A stretch of 64,000 nucleotides of DNA from an uncultured Haliea sp. (GTDB taxonomy: Bacteria > Pseudomonadota > Gammaproteobacteria > Pseudomonadales > Halieaceae). Below, in pieces: positions 25,745-34,272 of the stretch (the stretch's first letter is position 1; each line of letters starts with the position of its first letter). The notes under the pieces are model-generated. The model worked only from the letters and a program-made list of their open reading frames with translations. It had not been told where the DNA came from and did no database searches. Position numbers and translations under genes: made by a program. Location of the stretch: NCBI GenBank assembly GCA_913061145.1, contig CAJXUQ010000006.1:62001-126000 (forward strand), given 5' to 3'.

Positions 25745-27439
25745 ATGGCAAGTGTTCAACAACTTCTCAGGGATATAGCGGCCGCGCCGGATGGTCCAGC
25801 CATTGCCGCCATATTCGATTTCGACGGCACGATTATCTCCGGCTACTCCGCAACCTCGTTCATCCGCGAACAGTTGCGGCGCGGCGACCTGCAAACCCGG
25901 GAGCTGCTGGAACTGGCCCAGGCCATGACCAGCTTCGGGCTGGGCAACCTCGGCTTTTCCGCCATGATGACCGTGACAACCCAGTTCCTGCGCGGCATCA
26001 CCGAAGCCAGCTATGAAGATCTCGGGGAAACGCTGTACAACGACCAGCTCGCGCGTCGCATCTACCCGGAATCACGCGCCCTGATCAATGCCCACCTGGC
26101 CAAGGGGCACACCGTCGCCGTGATTTCCTCGGCCACGCCATACCAGGTTGTGCCGGCCGCGCGCGACCTGGGCATTGAGCACGTCATGTGCACCGAACTG
26201 GAAGTCGAGGACGGGCTGTTCACCGGGCAGGTAATCCGGCCCACCTGCTTCGGCCAGGGCAAGGTAGATGCGGCAGAACGCCTCGCAGGCGAGCAGGGCG
26301 CCGACCTCGACCAGAGTTTCTTTTACAGTGACAGCCACGACGACCTCCTGCTACTGGAACGTGTGGGCCTGCCGAGGGTCCTGAACCCGAACACGCGTCT
26401 GCTGGGCATCGCCCGGGACCGGCACTGGCCCGTCGCGCGCTTCTCCAGCCGCGGCCGCCCCTCGCTGTCGCTCTACCTGCGTTCAGCGGCGGCAACCGTG
26501 AGCCTGGTGCCCACCTTTCTCGCCGGCCTGCCGGTCTATGCACTGACCCGATCGAAACGCCAGTCGCTGAATTTCTCCCTGTCACTGTTCGCGGACACCG
26601 CGAGCGCACTGATTGGATTGGACCTCAACGTCAAAGGCAAGCAGCACCTGTGGTCGCACCGACCGGCGGTGTTCATCTTCAACCACCAGAGCAAGGCGGA
26701 TGTGGTGGTGATCGCCAGCCTGCTGCGGGCCGACATGGCGGGGGTGGGTAAAAAGGAAATTCGCGATATGCCGGTGATCGGCCGGGTACTGGAAACCGCC
26801 GGTGTGGTGATGATTGATCGCGCCAACTCGGCGAGCGCCATCGAAGCGATGACACCGCTGGTTGAGGCGATGCGGGACGAAGGTAAATCGGTGGTGCTGG
26901 CACCGGAGGGCACGCGCAGCGTGTCACCGCGTCTCGGCCCTTTCAAAAAAGGTGCTTTCCACCTCGCCATGCAGGCCGGAGTGCCCATCATCCCCATCGT
27001 CATCCGCAATGCCGGCGACGTCGCCCCGAAAGGCGAGTTCGTGTTCCGACCCGCCACGGTGGACGTTGAAGTGCTGGAGCCCATCGATACGTCCAGTTGG
27101 CAGGTGAGTGATCTCAACGAGCACATCCGCGAGGTGCGCAACCGTATGCTGGCCGTCCTGGGACAGCCACTGGAGCCTGCCGAAAAACCCGCCAGCGGCA
27201 ATGCAAAGCGCCCAAACCCCGCCAAAGCAAAAACCAAAACCAAAACTGGCACGAAGCCTCCCGCAAAGAAGAAAGTCACCACAGCGAAGAAAACCGCGGC
27301 GCGGAAAAAGACGGCAGCCACGCGGAAGAAGGCCCTCGCCAGACCGGCGCCAAAGACGGCAGCTGCGCGCAAGCGACCGCTTAAACCCAGGCCCAAGGCA
27401 AGGCCCAAAAGCCGGGCCGATACGGTGCGCGATCAGTGA
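25745..27439 (+). CDS. HAD-IB hydrolase fused to 1-acylglycerol-3-phosphate acyltransferase, with basic H1-like tail
   Basis: 564 residues in three parts. Residues 15-230: HAD-IB phosphatase with D25FDGT29 and SDSHDDLLLL. Residues 270-470: PlsC-type acyltransferase with H314QSKAD319 (HX4D), MIDRAN, APEGTRS and IPIVIRNA; it would add the second acyl chain to lysophosphatidic acid at the membrane. Residues 475-564: a tail of Lys, Ala, Pro, Thr and Arg (for example KKKVTTAKKTAARKKTAATR), like histone H1, AlgP or the DNA-binding tail of phasin PhaF. The first two parts match M. tuberculosis Rv2483c (PlsC), which also neighbours a PlsB. Stop overlaps the next start (GTGA). Confidence 0.88.
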   Translation: MASVQQLLRDIAAAPDGPAIAAIFDFDGTIISGYSATSFIREQLRRGDLQTRELLELAQAMTSFGLGNLGFSAMMTVTTQFLRGITEASYEDLGETLYNDQLARRIYPESRALINAHLAKGHTVAVISSATPYQVVPAARDLGIEHVMCTELEVEDGLFTGQVIRPTCFGQGKVDAAERLAGEQGADLDQSFFYSDSHDDLLLLERVGLPRVLNPNTRLLGIARDRHWPVARFSSRGRPSLSLYLRSAAATVSLVPTFLAGLPVYALTRSKRQSLNFSLSLFADTASALIGLDLNVKGKQHLWSHRPAVFIFNHQSKADVVVIASLLRADMAGVGKKEIRDMPVIGRVLETAGVVMIDRANSASAIEAMTPLVEAMRDEGKSVVLAPEGTRSVSPRLGPFKKGAFHLAMQAGVPIIPIVIRNAGDVAPKGEFVFRPATVDVEVLEPIDTSSWQVSDLNEHIREVRNRMLAVLGQPLEPAEKPASGNAKRPNPAKAKTKTKTGTKPPAKKKVTTAKKTAARKKTAATRKKALARPAPKTAAARKRPLKPRPKARPKSRADTVRDQ

Positions 27440-29781
27440 CCCTGGAGGGCAAGTTCGACCAGTGCCCATGGCCTCCCGGCAGCGGACCGGTACTGTTTCT
27501 GCTGGACACCAGCAACCGCTTTGAAGAAGCGTTGCTGCAGCGCTGGCTTGACCAGCATACCGAGACGGGCGCCGGCCGCGACTGCGAGGCACTCACCATC
27601 GACCTGGGTGACGACCGCCGGGGCATCGATACGCGCGAGCTGCGCGAACGCCTGTCGCTGCCGGACGAAGCCATCATTGCGCCCTTGCGGGTGGCCTGGA
27701 CACCACCACTTGCCGCCATCAATTCAGGCCCCCAGCTACGCGACCTGATTCTGGGCGATCCGCGACGCCCAAGCCCCCGGCGCGCCCGACGCATAGCGGA
27801 AAAGGAGCCCGAGCGCATGCATCTGGTGTGCGGCGAGCCCGACTCGCTGGGCAACCTGCGACAGCGCTACAACACCAAGTATGCCCAGGAAAGCGCGGCC
27901 GACAGTACGGCGTTTGGCACCTTTGTCGCACGGCAGGCCGCGGTGGTTCTGGATATCGCCGAGCGCCGCTTGCAGGGCGGCCGCTACAAGGTGCCGCGCT
28001 ACGTAGCGGAAAGCCTGCGCGCCAACCGCAGCTACAACGAAGCCCTGGAAAAGCTGGCGAAAGAACAGGGTACGACCCGCGAGGCGCTGCTGAAACAGGC
28101 AGCGGCCTACATGGAGGAAATGATTTCCATCCCCAGCACCTTCTGGCTGGATGTCTGGGCGCGTTTCTGCAGCTTCTGCCTGCGGCTGGGCTATGAGCGG
28201 GAAATCGTCTGCGACCCGCAAGCCATTGAGGCCATGCGACAGACCGTGCGCGACCACCCCTCCCTGCTGCTCTGGACGCATAAAACCTACCTCGACGGCA
28301 TGGTGGTGCCCAAGGTTCTCTACGACAACGACTTCCCCATGCCGCACATGTTCGGCGGTGCCAATATCGCCTTCGCCGGGATGGGCTTTCTTATCCGTCG
28401 CTCGGGCGGCATCTTCATCAAGCGCAGCTTTGGCGACAACGCCCTGTACAAGCTCACGCTGCGTCATTACATCGGCTACCTGATGGAGAAGCGCTTTCCG
28501 ATGAACTGGTCCTTCGAGGGCACGCGCTCCCGCCTGGGCAAGCTCATGCCACCGCGCTACGGCCTGCTCAAATATGCACTGGAAGCCTGCCAAGCCACCG
28601 ATGCGCGCGATATTCACATTATTCCCATCTCCATCAGCTATGACCTGATCCGCGATGTGGAGGAATACGCCACCGAGCAAACCGGCCGCGGCAAGGGGGC
28701 CGAGTCGCTGCGCTGGTTCATCGGCTATGTGCGCAGCCTGGCTCGGCCCATGGGCAAGATCTATATGGACATCGGCACCCCGGTGGTACTGCCATCGGCA
28801 CCAGACCCGGATGACAGCCTCGCCCTGTCGAAAATCGCCTTTGAAGTGGCGGTCGAGGCCAATCGCGTCACACCCATTACCTTCCCCTCGCTGGTGACCA
28901 TGAGCCTGCTGGGTGCAGCACCCAAGGCGCTGACCGAAGCGGAGGTGGTGGAAGACCTGCGGGCGCTGCTGGACTGGGCGGAGGCGCGCTCCCTGCGCAT
29001 ATCCGCGGATTTCGACCGCGGGTACGCGGAGCAGATGGACGGCCTGCTCGGCATCATGATCAACGAGGGGATTGTCTCCCGTTACGACGAGGGCCCCGAG
29101 GATGTCTACGCCATCGCGCTGGAACAACACCCTGTCGCGAGCTACTACCGAAACACCGTGATTCACTTCTTCGTCAACAAGGCGATTATTGAACTGGCGC
29201 TGGTAAAGTCCACAGAAGGCAAGGATGCGGACGCCCTCGCAACTTTCTGGGCGGAAGTGGATGAACTGCGGGACCTGTTCAAATTCGAGTTCTTCTACTC
29301 GCCTACGGCGGAATTCCACCAGGAGATCCGCGACGAGCTTGCCCGCTACCATCCCGACTGGGAATCACTGCCTGCCAACACGCCCGGCGGCTTTACGCAA
29401 CTGCTGCTGGGCATGACGCCGGTGGTGGCTCACGTCACGCTGCTGACCTATGTCGAGGCCTACTCTGTGGTCTCCGACCTGGCGGCGCGTATGGGCGACG
29501 CGCCGCTGGACAGCCAGCAGTGTGTCACCGACGCCCTCACCCTGGGCCAGCAACTCTATCTGCAGCGCCGCATCAGCAGTGCTTCGTCAATAGGCAAGCT
29601 GTTGTTCCGCAACGGCTACCAGATGCTCGAGCACCGCAAACTCACCGGCGGCGACGACCCCGAGCTGGGGCCACGCAGGCAGGCACTGGCGAGACAGCTG
29701 CGTGCCTTGAAACGGCGCCTGGAGGTCATCCGCGCGCTGGGCCTGACGGGGCGCGACCGAAGCAAGGAATCCCTGCAATGA
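27436..29781 (+). CDS. Glycerol-3-phosphate 1-O-acyltransferase, PlsB-like
   Basis: Adds the first acyl chain to sn-glycerol 3-phosphate. At 781 residues it is close to E. coli PlsB (807). Acyltransferase block I is WTHKTYLDG, with His282 and Asp287 in HX4D; block II is GGIFIKRSF; block III is NWSFEGTRSR; block IV is IIPISISYD. The N-terminal 250 residues and C-terminal 300 residues are mostly helical, as in the family. GTG start overlaps the PlsC stop by 4 bp, and its stop overlaps the gpsA start (ATGA). The protein seems nearer the actinobacterial and wax/triacylglycerol-associated PlsB branch than E. coli PlsB; a tree is needed to settle this. Confidence 0.9.
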   Translation: MTLEGKFDQCPWPPGSGPVLFLLDTSNRFEEALLQRWLDQHTETGAGRDCEALTIDLGDDRRGIDTRELRERLSLPDEAIIAPLRVAWTPPLAAINSGPQLRDLILGDPRRPSPRRARRIAEKEPERMHLVCGEPDSLGNLRQRYNTKYAQESAADSTAFGTFVARQAAVVLDIAERRLQGGRYKVPRYVAESLRANRSYNEALEKLAKEQGTTREALLKQAAAYMEEMISIPSTFWLDVWARFCSFCLRLGYEREIVCDPQAIEAMRQTVRDHPSLLLWTHKTYLDGMVVPKVLYDNDFPMPHMFGGANIAFAGMGFLIRRSGGIFIKRSFGDNALYKLTLRHYIGYLMEKRFPMNWSFEGTRSRLGKLMPPRYGLLKYALEACQATDARDIHIIPISISYDLIRDVEEYATEQTGRGKGAESLRWFIGYVRSLARPMGKIYMDIGTPVVLPSAPDPDDSLALSKIAFEVAVEANRVTPITFPSLVTMSLLGAAPKALTEAEVVEDLRALLDWAEARSLRISADFDRGYAEQMDGLLGIMINEGIVSRYDEGPEDVYAIALEQHPVASYYRNTVIHFFVNKAIIELALVKSTEGKDADALATFWAEVDELRDLFKFEFFYSPTAEFHQEIRDELARYHPDWESLPANTPGGFTQLLLGMTPVVAHVTLLTYVEAYSVVSDLAARMGDAPLDSQQCVTDALTLGQQLYLQRRISSASSIGKLLFRNGYQMLEHRKLTGGDDPELGPRRQALARQLRALKRRLEVIRALGLTGRDRSKESLQ

Positions 29782-30782
29782 ACAACCTGAAAGTCGGCCT
29801 GCTGGGCGGCGGCTCCTGGGGCACCACCGTGGCGGCGCTGGTGGCGCGCAATGCGCCCGCCATACTCTGGGCGCGCAACCCGGAAACGGTCAGGGAAATC
29901 AACGAGGAGCATAGCAACGCCACCTACCTGCCCGGTGCGAGGCTGCCCGAGAAACTGCAGGCGACCGCGGATATCGGCGAGGCGGTCGCCGGTGCGGATG
30001 TGATCGTGATGGGTATTCCATCGCAGAATTTTCGCAGCGTGCTGCAGGAAGTGCGCAGGCATATCCGACCCTGGGTACCGGTAATCAGCCTGACCAAGGG
30101 CCTGGAACTGGACACCCGCATGCGCATGACCGAGATCATCGCGGAAGTGCTGCCCGGCCACCCCGTGGGTGTGCTTACCGGGCCCAACCTGGCGCGGGAA
30201 ATCATGGCCGGGCAGGCGGCGGCCAGCGTCATCGCCATGGAAGATGCGATTATCGTGCGCGAGCTGCAGTGCCTGTTTTCCAGCGGTCTGTTCCGTGTCT
30301 ACACCAACACGGATGTGGTGGGCTGCGAATTGGGCGGCGTGCTGAAGAACATCATCGCCATCGCCGTCGGCATGGGCGACGGGCTGGGCGCGGGGGACAA
30401 CACCCGTGCCGCGCTGATTACCCGGGGCCTCGCCGAGATCACGCGCCTGGGCTGCGCCATGGGCGGCAAGGCGGAGACGTTTTCCGGCCTTGCGGGCATG
30501 GGCGACATGATTGCCACCTGCACCAGCGCGCAGAGCCGCAACCGCCACGTCGGCATGGAGCTGGGCCGCGGCAAGACGCTGGAAACCATCGCGGCGGACA
30601 TGTTTATGGTCGCTGAGGGCGCGAAGAGCGCCCCGGCCGTGATGGCGCTGGCGCAACAGTATGGCGTCGAAATGCCCATCGCCAGTGACGTGTACAAGGT
30701 GCTGAGCGGCGAGACATCGGCGCAGCGTATCTTCCGCGGCCTGCTGCGGGTGACCGCAGGTGCAGAATCCGAGCCGGGCTGA
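29778..30782 (+). CDS. gpsA: NAD(P)-dependent glycerol-3-phosphate dehydrogenase
   Basis: Reduces dihydroxyacetone phosphate to sn-glycerol 3-phosphate, the first step of phospholipid synthesis, in the cytoplasm. The ATG at 29778 starts MNNLKVGLLGGGSWGTT with the GxGxxG cofactor loop; a longer frame from 29520 lies inside plsB and is discarded. 334 residues, normal for GpsA (E. coli 339). The family signatures SLTKGLE, GPNLAREI, GVLKNIIAIAVGMGDG (catalytic Lys) and FSGLAGMGDMIATCTS are intact. It overlaps plsB by 4 bp, so the three genes supply and acylate G3P in one transcript. Confidence 0.96.
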   Translation: MNNLKVGLLGGGSWGTTVAALVARNAPAILWARNPETVREINEEHSNATYLPGARLPEKLQATADIGEAVAGADVIVMGIPSQNFRSVLQEVRRHIRPWVPVISLTKGLELDTRMRMTEIIAEVLPGHPVGVLTGPNLAREIMAGQAAASVIAMEDAIIVRELQCLFSSGLFRVYTNTDVVGCELGGVLKNIIAIAVGMGDGLGAGDNTRAALITRGLAEITRLGCAMGGKAETFSGLAGMGDMIATCTSAQSRNRHVGMELGRGKTLETIAADMFMVAEGAKSAPAVMALAQQYGVEMPIASDVYKVLSGETSAQRIFRGLLRVTAGAESEPG

Positions 30783-30861
30783 AGGGCTTTTCACGACCGC
30801 CCCTTTTTCCGGGCCCGGCTCTGGTGCAGAATGGCGCCAACGCAACATGACGGAAGCCCCC

Positions 30862-31695
30862 ATGAAGAACCTGCCACTGGCCCTTGTCCTGCTCGCGCTC
30901 AGCGCACTGACCACCCAGGCGGCACATGCCGGCAAGTTCACGCATCTCAGCGGCAACCCCGACCTGCGCTCTGCCTCTGCGCTGGTTCTCGACGCGTCCG
31001 GCGAGGTCATCTACGGCAAGGATACCGACACCGTGCGGCCCATCGCCTCCATCACCAAGCTGATGACCGCCATGGTGACGCTGGATGCACAGCTGGATCT
31101 CGACCAGGCCATTACCATCACCAAGGACGATCGCGATGTGGTGCGCCAGACCGGCTCGCGTCTGGACTACGGCGCAACCCTGAGCCGCAGGGACATGCTT
31201 TTGCTGGCGCTGATGTCATCGGAAAACCGGGCTGCCAGTGCCCTGGGCAGAACCTATCCCGGCGGCCTGGATGCCTTTGTGCAGGCGATGAACGACAAGG
31301 CGCAGCAGCTGGGCATGCGCAATAGCCGCTTCGCCGACCCCGCCGGGCTGCACGGCGAGAACCTGTCCACTGCACGCGACCTCGCCATCATGGTGCGCGC
31401 CGCTGGCGAATACCCCCTGATCGCCGAGGCCAGCACCACACCCGGTATGGCCGTCTACCCCTTTGCCCGGCGCGGCCCCCTGAATTACAACAACACCAAT
31501 CGCCTGCTGAAGAACCAGAACTGGCAGATCGGGCTCAGCAAGACGGGCTACCTCAACGAAGCCGGCCGCTGTCTTGTCATGCAGGCGACCATTGAGGGGG
31601 AGCCGGTGTCCATCGTGCTGTTGAACTCTTTTGGCAAGCTCACCCCCTTCGGCGATTCCAACCGGCTGCGCCGCTGGCTGCTCGCCGGTCGCTAG
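30862..31695 (+). CDS. pbpG: D-alanyl-D-alanine endopeptidase (PBP7 type)
   Basis: Low-molecular-weight penicillin-binding protein that cuts peptidoglycan cross-links in the periplasm. I chose the ATG at 30862 (GGAAG upstream), which gives a standard signal peptide ending AAHA; an upstream ATG at 30847 adds five residues. The serine peptidase triad of motifs is complete: S63ITK66, S120EN122 and K227TG. 277 residues, slightly short of E. coli PbpG (about 310). The stop codon TAG is the first triplet of the left terminal repeat of a MITE-like element, so insertion may have reset the C-terminus. Confidence 0.92.
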   Translation: MKNLPLALVLLALSALTTQAAHAGKFTHLSGNPDLRSASALVLDASGEVIYGKDTDTVRPIASITKLMTAMVTLDAQLDLDQAITITKDDRDVVRQTGSRLDYGATLSRRDMLLLALMSSENRAASALGRTYPGGLDAFVQAMNDKAQQLGMRNSRFADPAGLHGENLSTARDLAIMVRAAGEYPLIAEASTTPGMAVYPFARRGPLNYNNTNRLLKNQNWQIGLSKTGYLNEAGRCLVMQATIEGEPVSIVLLNSFGKLTPFGDSNRLRRWLLAGR

Positions 31696-31858
31696 CAGCC
31701 TGTCGGACTTAGGGCATCGTCGCGAGGCGTGTGGGAATCGAGGACAGAATGTCGATCGTTTGAGGCGAATAGTGGTGACTATTTAACGAAAACGAGCGGG
31801 ATTCTGGACCGATTCCCATCAGCCGCAGCAGATGAGCCTGGGTCCGACAGGCTGCTAG
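31692..31858. mobile_element. MITE-like element, 167 bp with 17-bp perfect terminal inverted repeats
   Basis: CTAGCAGCCTGTCGGAC (31692-31708) is the exact reverse complement of 31842-31858. Inside lie further nested inverted repeats: TGGGAATCG with CGATTCCCA, and AATAGT-GGTG-ACTATT at the centre, so the whole element can fold into one long hairpin. No coding frame. The ends look like transposase-recognised termini, suggesting a non-autonomous element. It contributes the pbpG stop codon. No second copy was found in the window. Confidence 0.65.
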
Positions 31859-31930
31859 GGCCGGCGAACTTGACCCGGCAAGTCCGGGCTTGAAATACTG
31901 ACGCGACGTTTGCCGCCAGCGAGGTTTGCC

Positions 31931-32863
31931 ATGCTCAGTCGCCGTCAACTCCTGCTTGCCAGTGCCCTGCTCGCCGCGACACGGGGCGGCACCCTCCACG
32001 CCGCCGCGCCTGCGCCACGCGGCACAGCCCTGCGGCGCCCCATCCCCGCCTCCGGGGAAATGCTGCCTGTGATCGGCATGGGCACCTCCCGCACCTTCGA
32101 TGTCGACGCCGGAGCCGATGCGGCGCAACCCCTCATGGCGGTGCTGGAGACGTTTTTTGCCAACGGTGGCCAGGTTATCGACTCGTCCCCCATGTATGGC
32201 AAGGCGGAAACCCGCGTGGGCGACCTGCTACGCTCGATGCCGGAACGTCCCCCCCTGTTTGCCGCAACGAAGGTGTGGACCGATGGTCGCGAGGCGGGTA
32301 TTGCCCAGATGGAAGAATCCGCCAGGCGCATGGCCGTGGAGCGGTTCGACCTGATTGCCGTACACAATCTGGTGGACTGGCGCACCCAGCTGGACACCCT
32401 CAAGGGTTGGAAAGAGGAAGGCAAGGTCCGCTATATCGGGATCACCACCTCGCACGGTCGCGATCACGCCGAATTTCTGCAGGTCATGCGCGAGGAACCA
32501 CTGGATTTCGTGCAATTCAGCTACAACATTGCCGACCGACGGGCGGAGGAAGCGCTGCTGCCCACCGCCGCAGACCGCGGCATTGCCACCATGATCAACC
32601 GCCCCTACCAGCGCGGCGACCTGTTTGCGGCAACCCGCGGTGCCCCGCTGCCCGCGGTAGCAACAGAGCTGGGCTGCAGCAGCTGGGGCCAGTTTTTCCT
32701 TAAATTCATTCTCGGCCATCCCGCGGTGACCTGCGTGATACCGGCCACCTCCAGCCCCAGACACATGCAGGACAACATGCAGGCGGGCTTCGGCGCCCTG
32801 CCCGATGCAGCGCAGCGAGAGGAAATGCTGCGGGTCTTTGCCGCGCTGCGAGCCAGCAGTTGA
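31931..32863 (+). CDS. Aldo/keto reductase with Tat-like signal
   Basis: 310 residues from the ATG at 31931 (GAGG upstream); the frame to 31910 is longer but starts inside a non-coding leader. The N-terminus MLSRRQLLLASALLAA is a twin-arginine-type signal, so the enzyme is probably exported folded with its cofactor. The aldo/keto reductase tetrad is visible: Asp and Tyr in VIDSSPMYGKAE, Lys in ATKVWTDG, His in AVHNLVDW. This branch (predicted oxidoreductases near GSXXXR-type loops) is uncharacterised. Its stop overlaps the TTG of the next gene (TTGA), indicating coupling to the transporter. Confidence 0.88.
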   Translation: MLSRRQLLLASALLAATRGGTLHAAAPAPRGTALRRPIPASGEMLPVIGMGTSRTFDVDAGADAAQPLMAVLETFFANGGQVIDSSPMYGKAETRVGDLLRSMPERPPLFAATKVWTDGREAGIAQMEESARRMAVERFDLIAVHNLVDWRTQLDTLKGWKEEGKVRYIGITTSHGRDHAEFLQVMREEPLDFVQFSYNIADRRAEEALLPTAADRGIATMINRPYQRGDLFAATRGAPLPAVATELGCSSWGQFFLKFILGHPAVTCVIPATSSPRHMQDNMQAGFGALPDAAQREEMLRVFAALRASS

Positions 32864-34170
32864 CCCCCACACGCCGCCCGCTGCAACGCCTGCTGTCACT
32901 GGCCTGTGAGGTAGAAACCAGAGAAGTCACTGCCACCCTCGCGTCCTTTGTCCTGATACTGACGCTGATGGGGGCATACTACCTGCTACGCCCGGTCCGC
33001 GACGCAATGGCCAGCGACTGGAGCGACGCGGAAGTCAGCTGGCTGTGGACCTTCACCTTTGTTTTCAGTACAGCGGCGGTCTCGTTGTATGGCGCCGCTG
33101 TTGCGCGTATCCGCCTGCAGTACCTGGTACCCGGTGTCTACGGCTGCTTTGCCCTGAGTTTCGTACTCTTCTACCTCGCAGCCAGCGGTGACACGCGCAA
33201 CACCCTGATCGACAAAGCGTTTTACGTCTGGGTCAGCGTGTTCAGCCTGTTTCATGTGTCCGTGTTCTGGAGCTTCATGTCCGACTGCTTCTCTCGCGGA
33301 CAGTCCAAGCGGCTGTTCGGCTTCATTGGCGCCGGCGCGAGTATCGGTGCCCTCGGGGGGCCGGCCCTGGTCACCGTGCTGGCGGGTACAGGCGGCGTAG
33401 AACCCTTGCTGCTGATCGCGGCCCTTATGCTGGTACTCACGCTACCCGTTATCGCGCTGCTGCAACGGCAACAGCTCAAGGGCCTCGCGCAGGATTTTGT
33501 CAGCAGCGGCCGCGATGAACTCGCGACCATCGGCGGCAACCCCTTTGCCGGCTTTGCTGCATTTCGCGACAACCGCTACCTGTGGGGCATCGCCCTGTTT
33601 CTGTTTCTCTACACCGCCATCAGCTCGTTTGTCTATTTTGAGCTGAAAAACCTGCTCGCGGACTACGACGAGGGCAGACGCGCACAGATCTGGGCTGCCA
33701 TGGACCTTGCGGTAAACACCCTCACGGTGCTGATCGCGGCCTTTGCCACCGGCCGCATGGCGAATCATCTGGGCCTGCCTTTCACCCTTGCCAGCGTGCC
33801 CGTCGCCATCTGCGGCGGGATGCTGCTGCTCGCAGCTGCCCCCGCGGTTGCCGTGGTCGTGGTCGTGCAGGTGCTCCGGCGTGCAGGTAACTATGCCATT
33901 TCGCGCCCGGCCCGGGAGATGCTGTTCACCGCAGTGGACCGCGAAACCCGCTTCAAGGCGAAACCGGTGATCGATATTGTGGTCTACCGGGGAGGCGACA
34001 TGCTCAACGCCTGGGCGTTTACCGCCCTCACCCAGGGGCTGGGCCTTGGCATGGCGGCGATTGCGCTGATCGGCGCAGGCATCGCCGCCTGTTGGGGCCT
34101 GACCGGCATTTACCTTGGACGCAGCTTTGAGCGTCAGTACAGCCCACGGTCCGGCGCACCAAATAGTTGA
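32860..34170 (+). CDS. NTP/NDP exchange transporter-like MFS protein
   Basis: 436-residue inner-membrane carrier with about 12 predicted helices. It resembles the proteobacterial relatives of ATP/ADP translocases: GAYYLLRPVRDAMASDW in helix 1, FWSFMSDCFSRGQSKRLFGFIGAGASIGALGGP, and RPAREMLFTAVDRETRFKAKPVIDIVVYRGGD near the end, which is highly typical of that group. True nucleotide exchangers occur in obligate intracellular bacteria; in free-living species the substrate is unknown and may not be a nucleotide. TTG start, coupled by 4 bp to the aldo/keto reductase gene. Confidence 0.75.
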   Translation: MTPTRRPLQRLLSLACEVETREVTATLASFVLILTLMGAYYLLRPVRDAMASDWSDAEVSWLWTFTFVFSTAAVSLYGAAVARIRLQYLVPGVYGCFALSFVLFYLAASGDTRNTLIDKAFYVWVSVFSLFHVSVFWSFMSDCFSRGQSKRLFGFIGAGASIGALGGPALVTVLAGTGGVEPLLLIAALMLVLTLPVIALLQRQQLKGLAQDFVSSGRDELATIGGNPFAGFAAFRDNRYLWGIALFLFLYTAISSFVYFELKNLLADYDEGRRAQIWAAMDLAVNTLTVLIAAFATGRMANHLGLPFTLASVPVAICGGMLLLAAAPAVAVVVVVQVLRRAGNYAISRPAREMLFTAVDRETRFKAKPVIDIVVYRGGDMLNAWAFTALTQGLGLGMAAIALIGAGIAACWGLTGIYLGRSFERQYSPRSGAPNS

Positions 34171-34272
34171 GCCAACCCGCACCGCGTGCACTCAGCGGGG
34201 CGGCTGCCCCTAGCCCCGGTGCCCGCGAGGGCTATACTGCCTGACACCAAGCGATTCTCGGAGGTCACCACC

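Noticed and set aside
27736-29352. 538-codon open frame on the minus strand opposite the PlsB-like gene
   Set aside because: Same antisense effect; no recognisable domain, and the plus-strand protein has all acyltransferase blocks.
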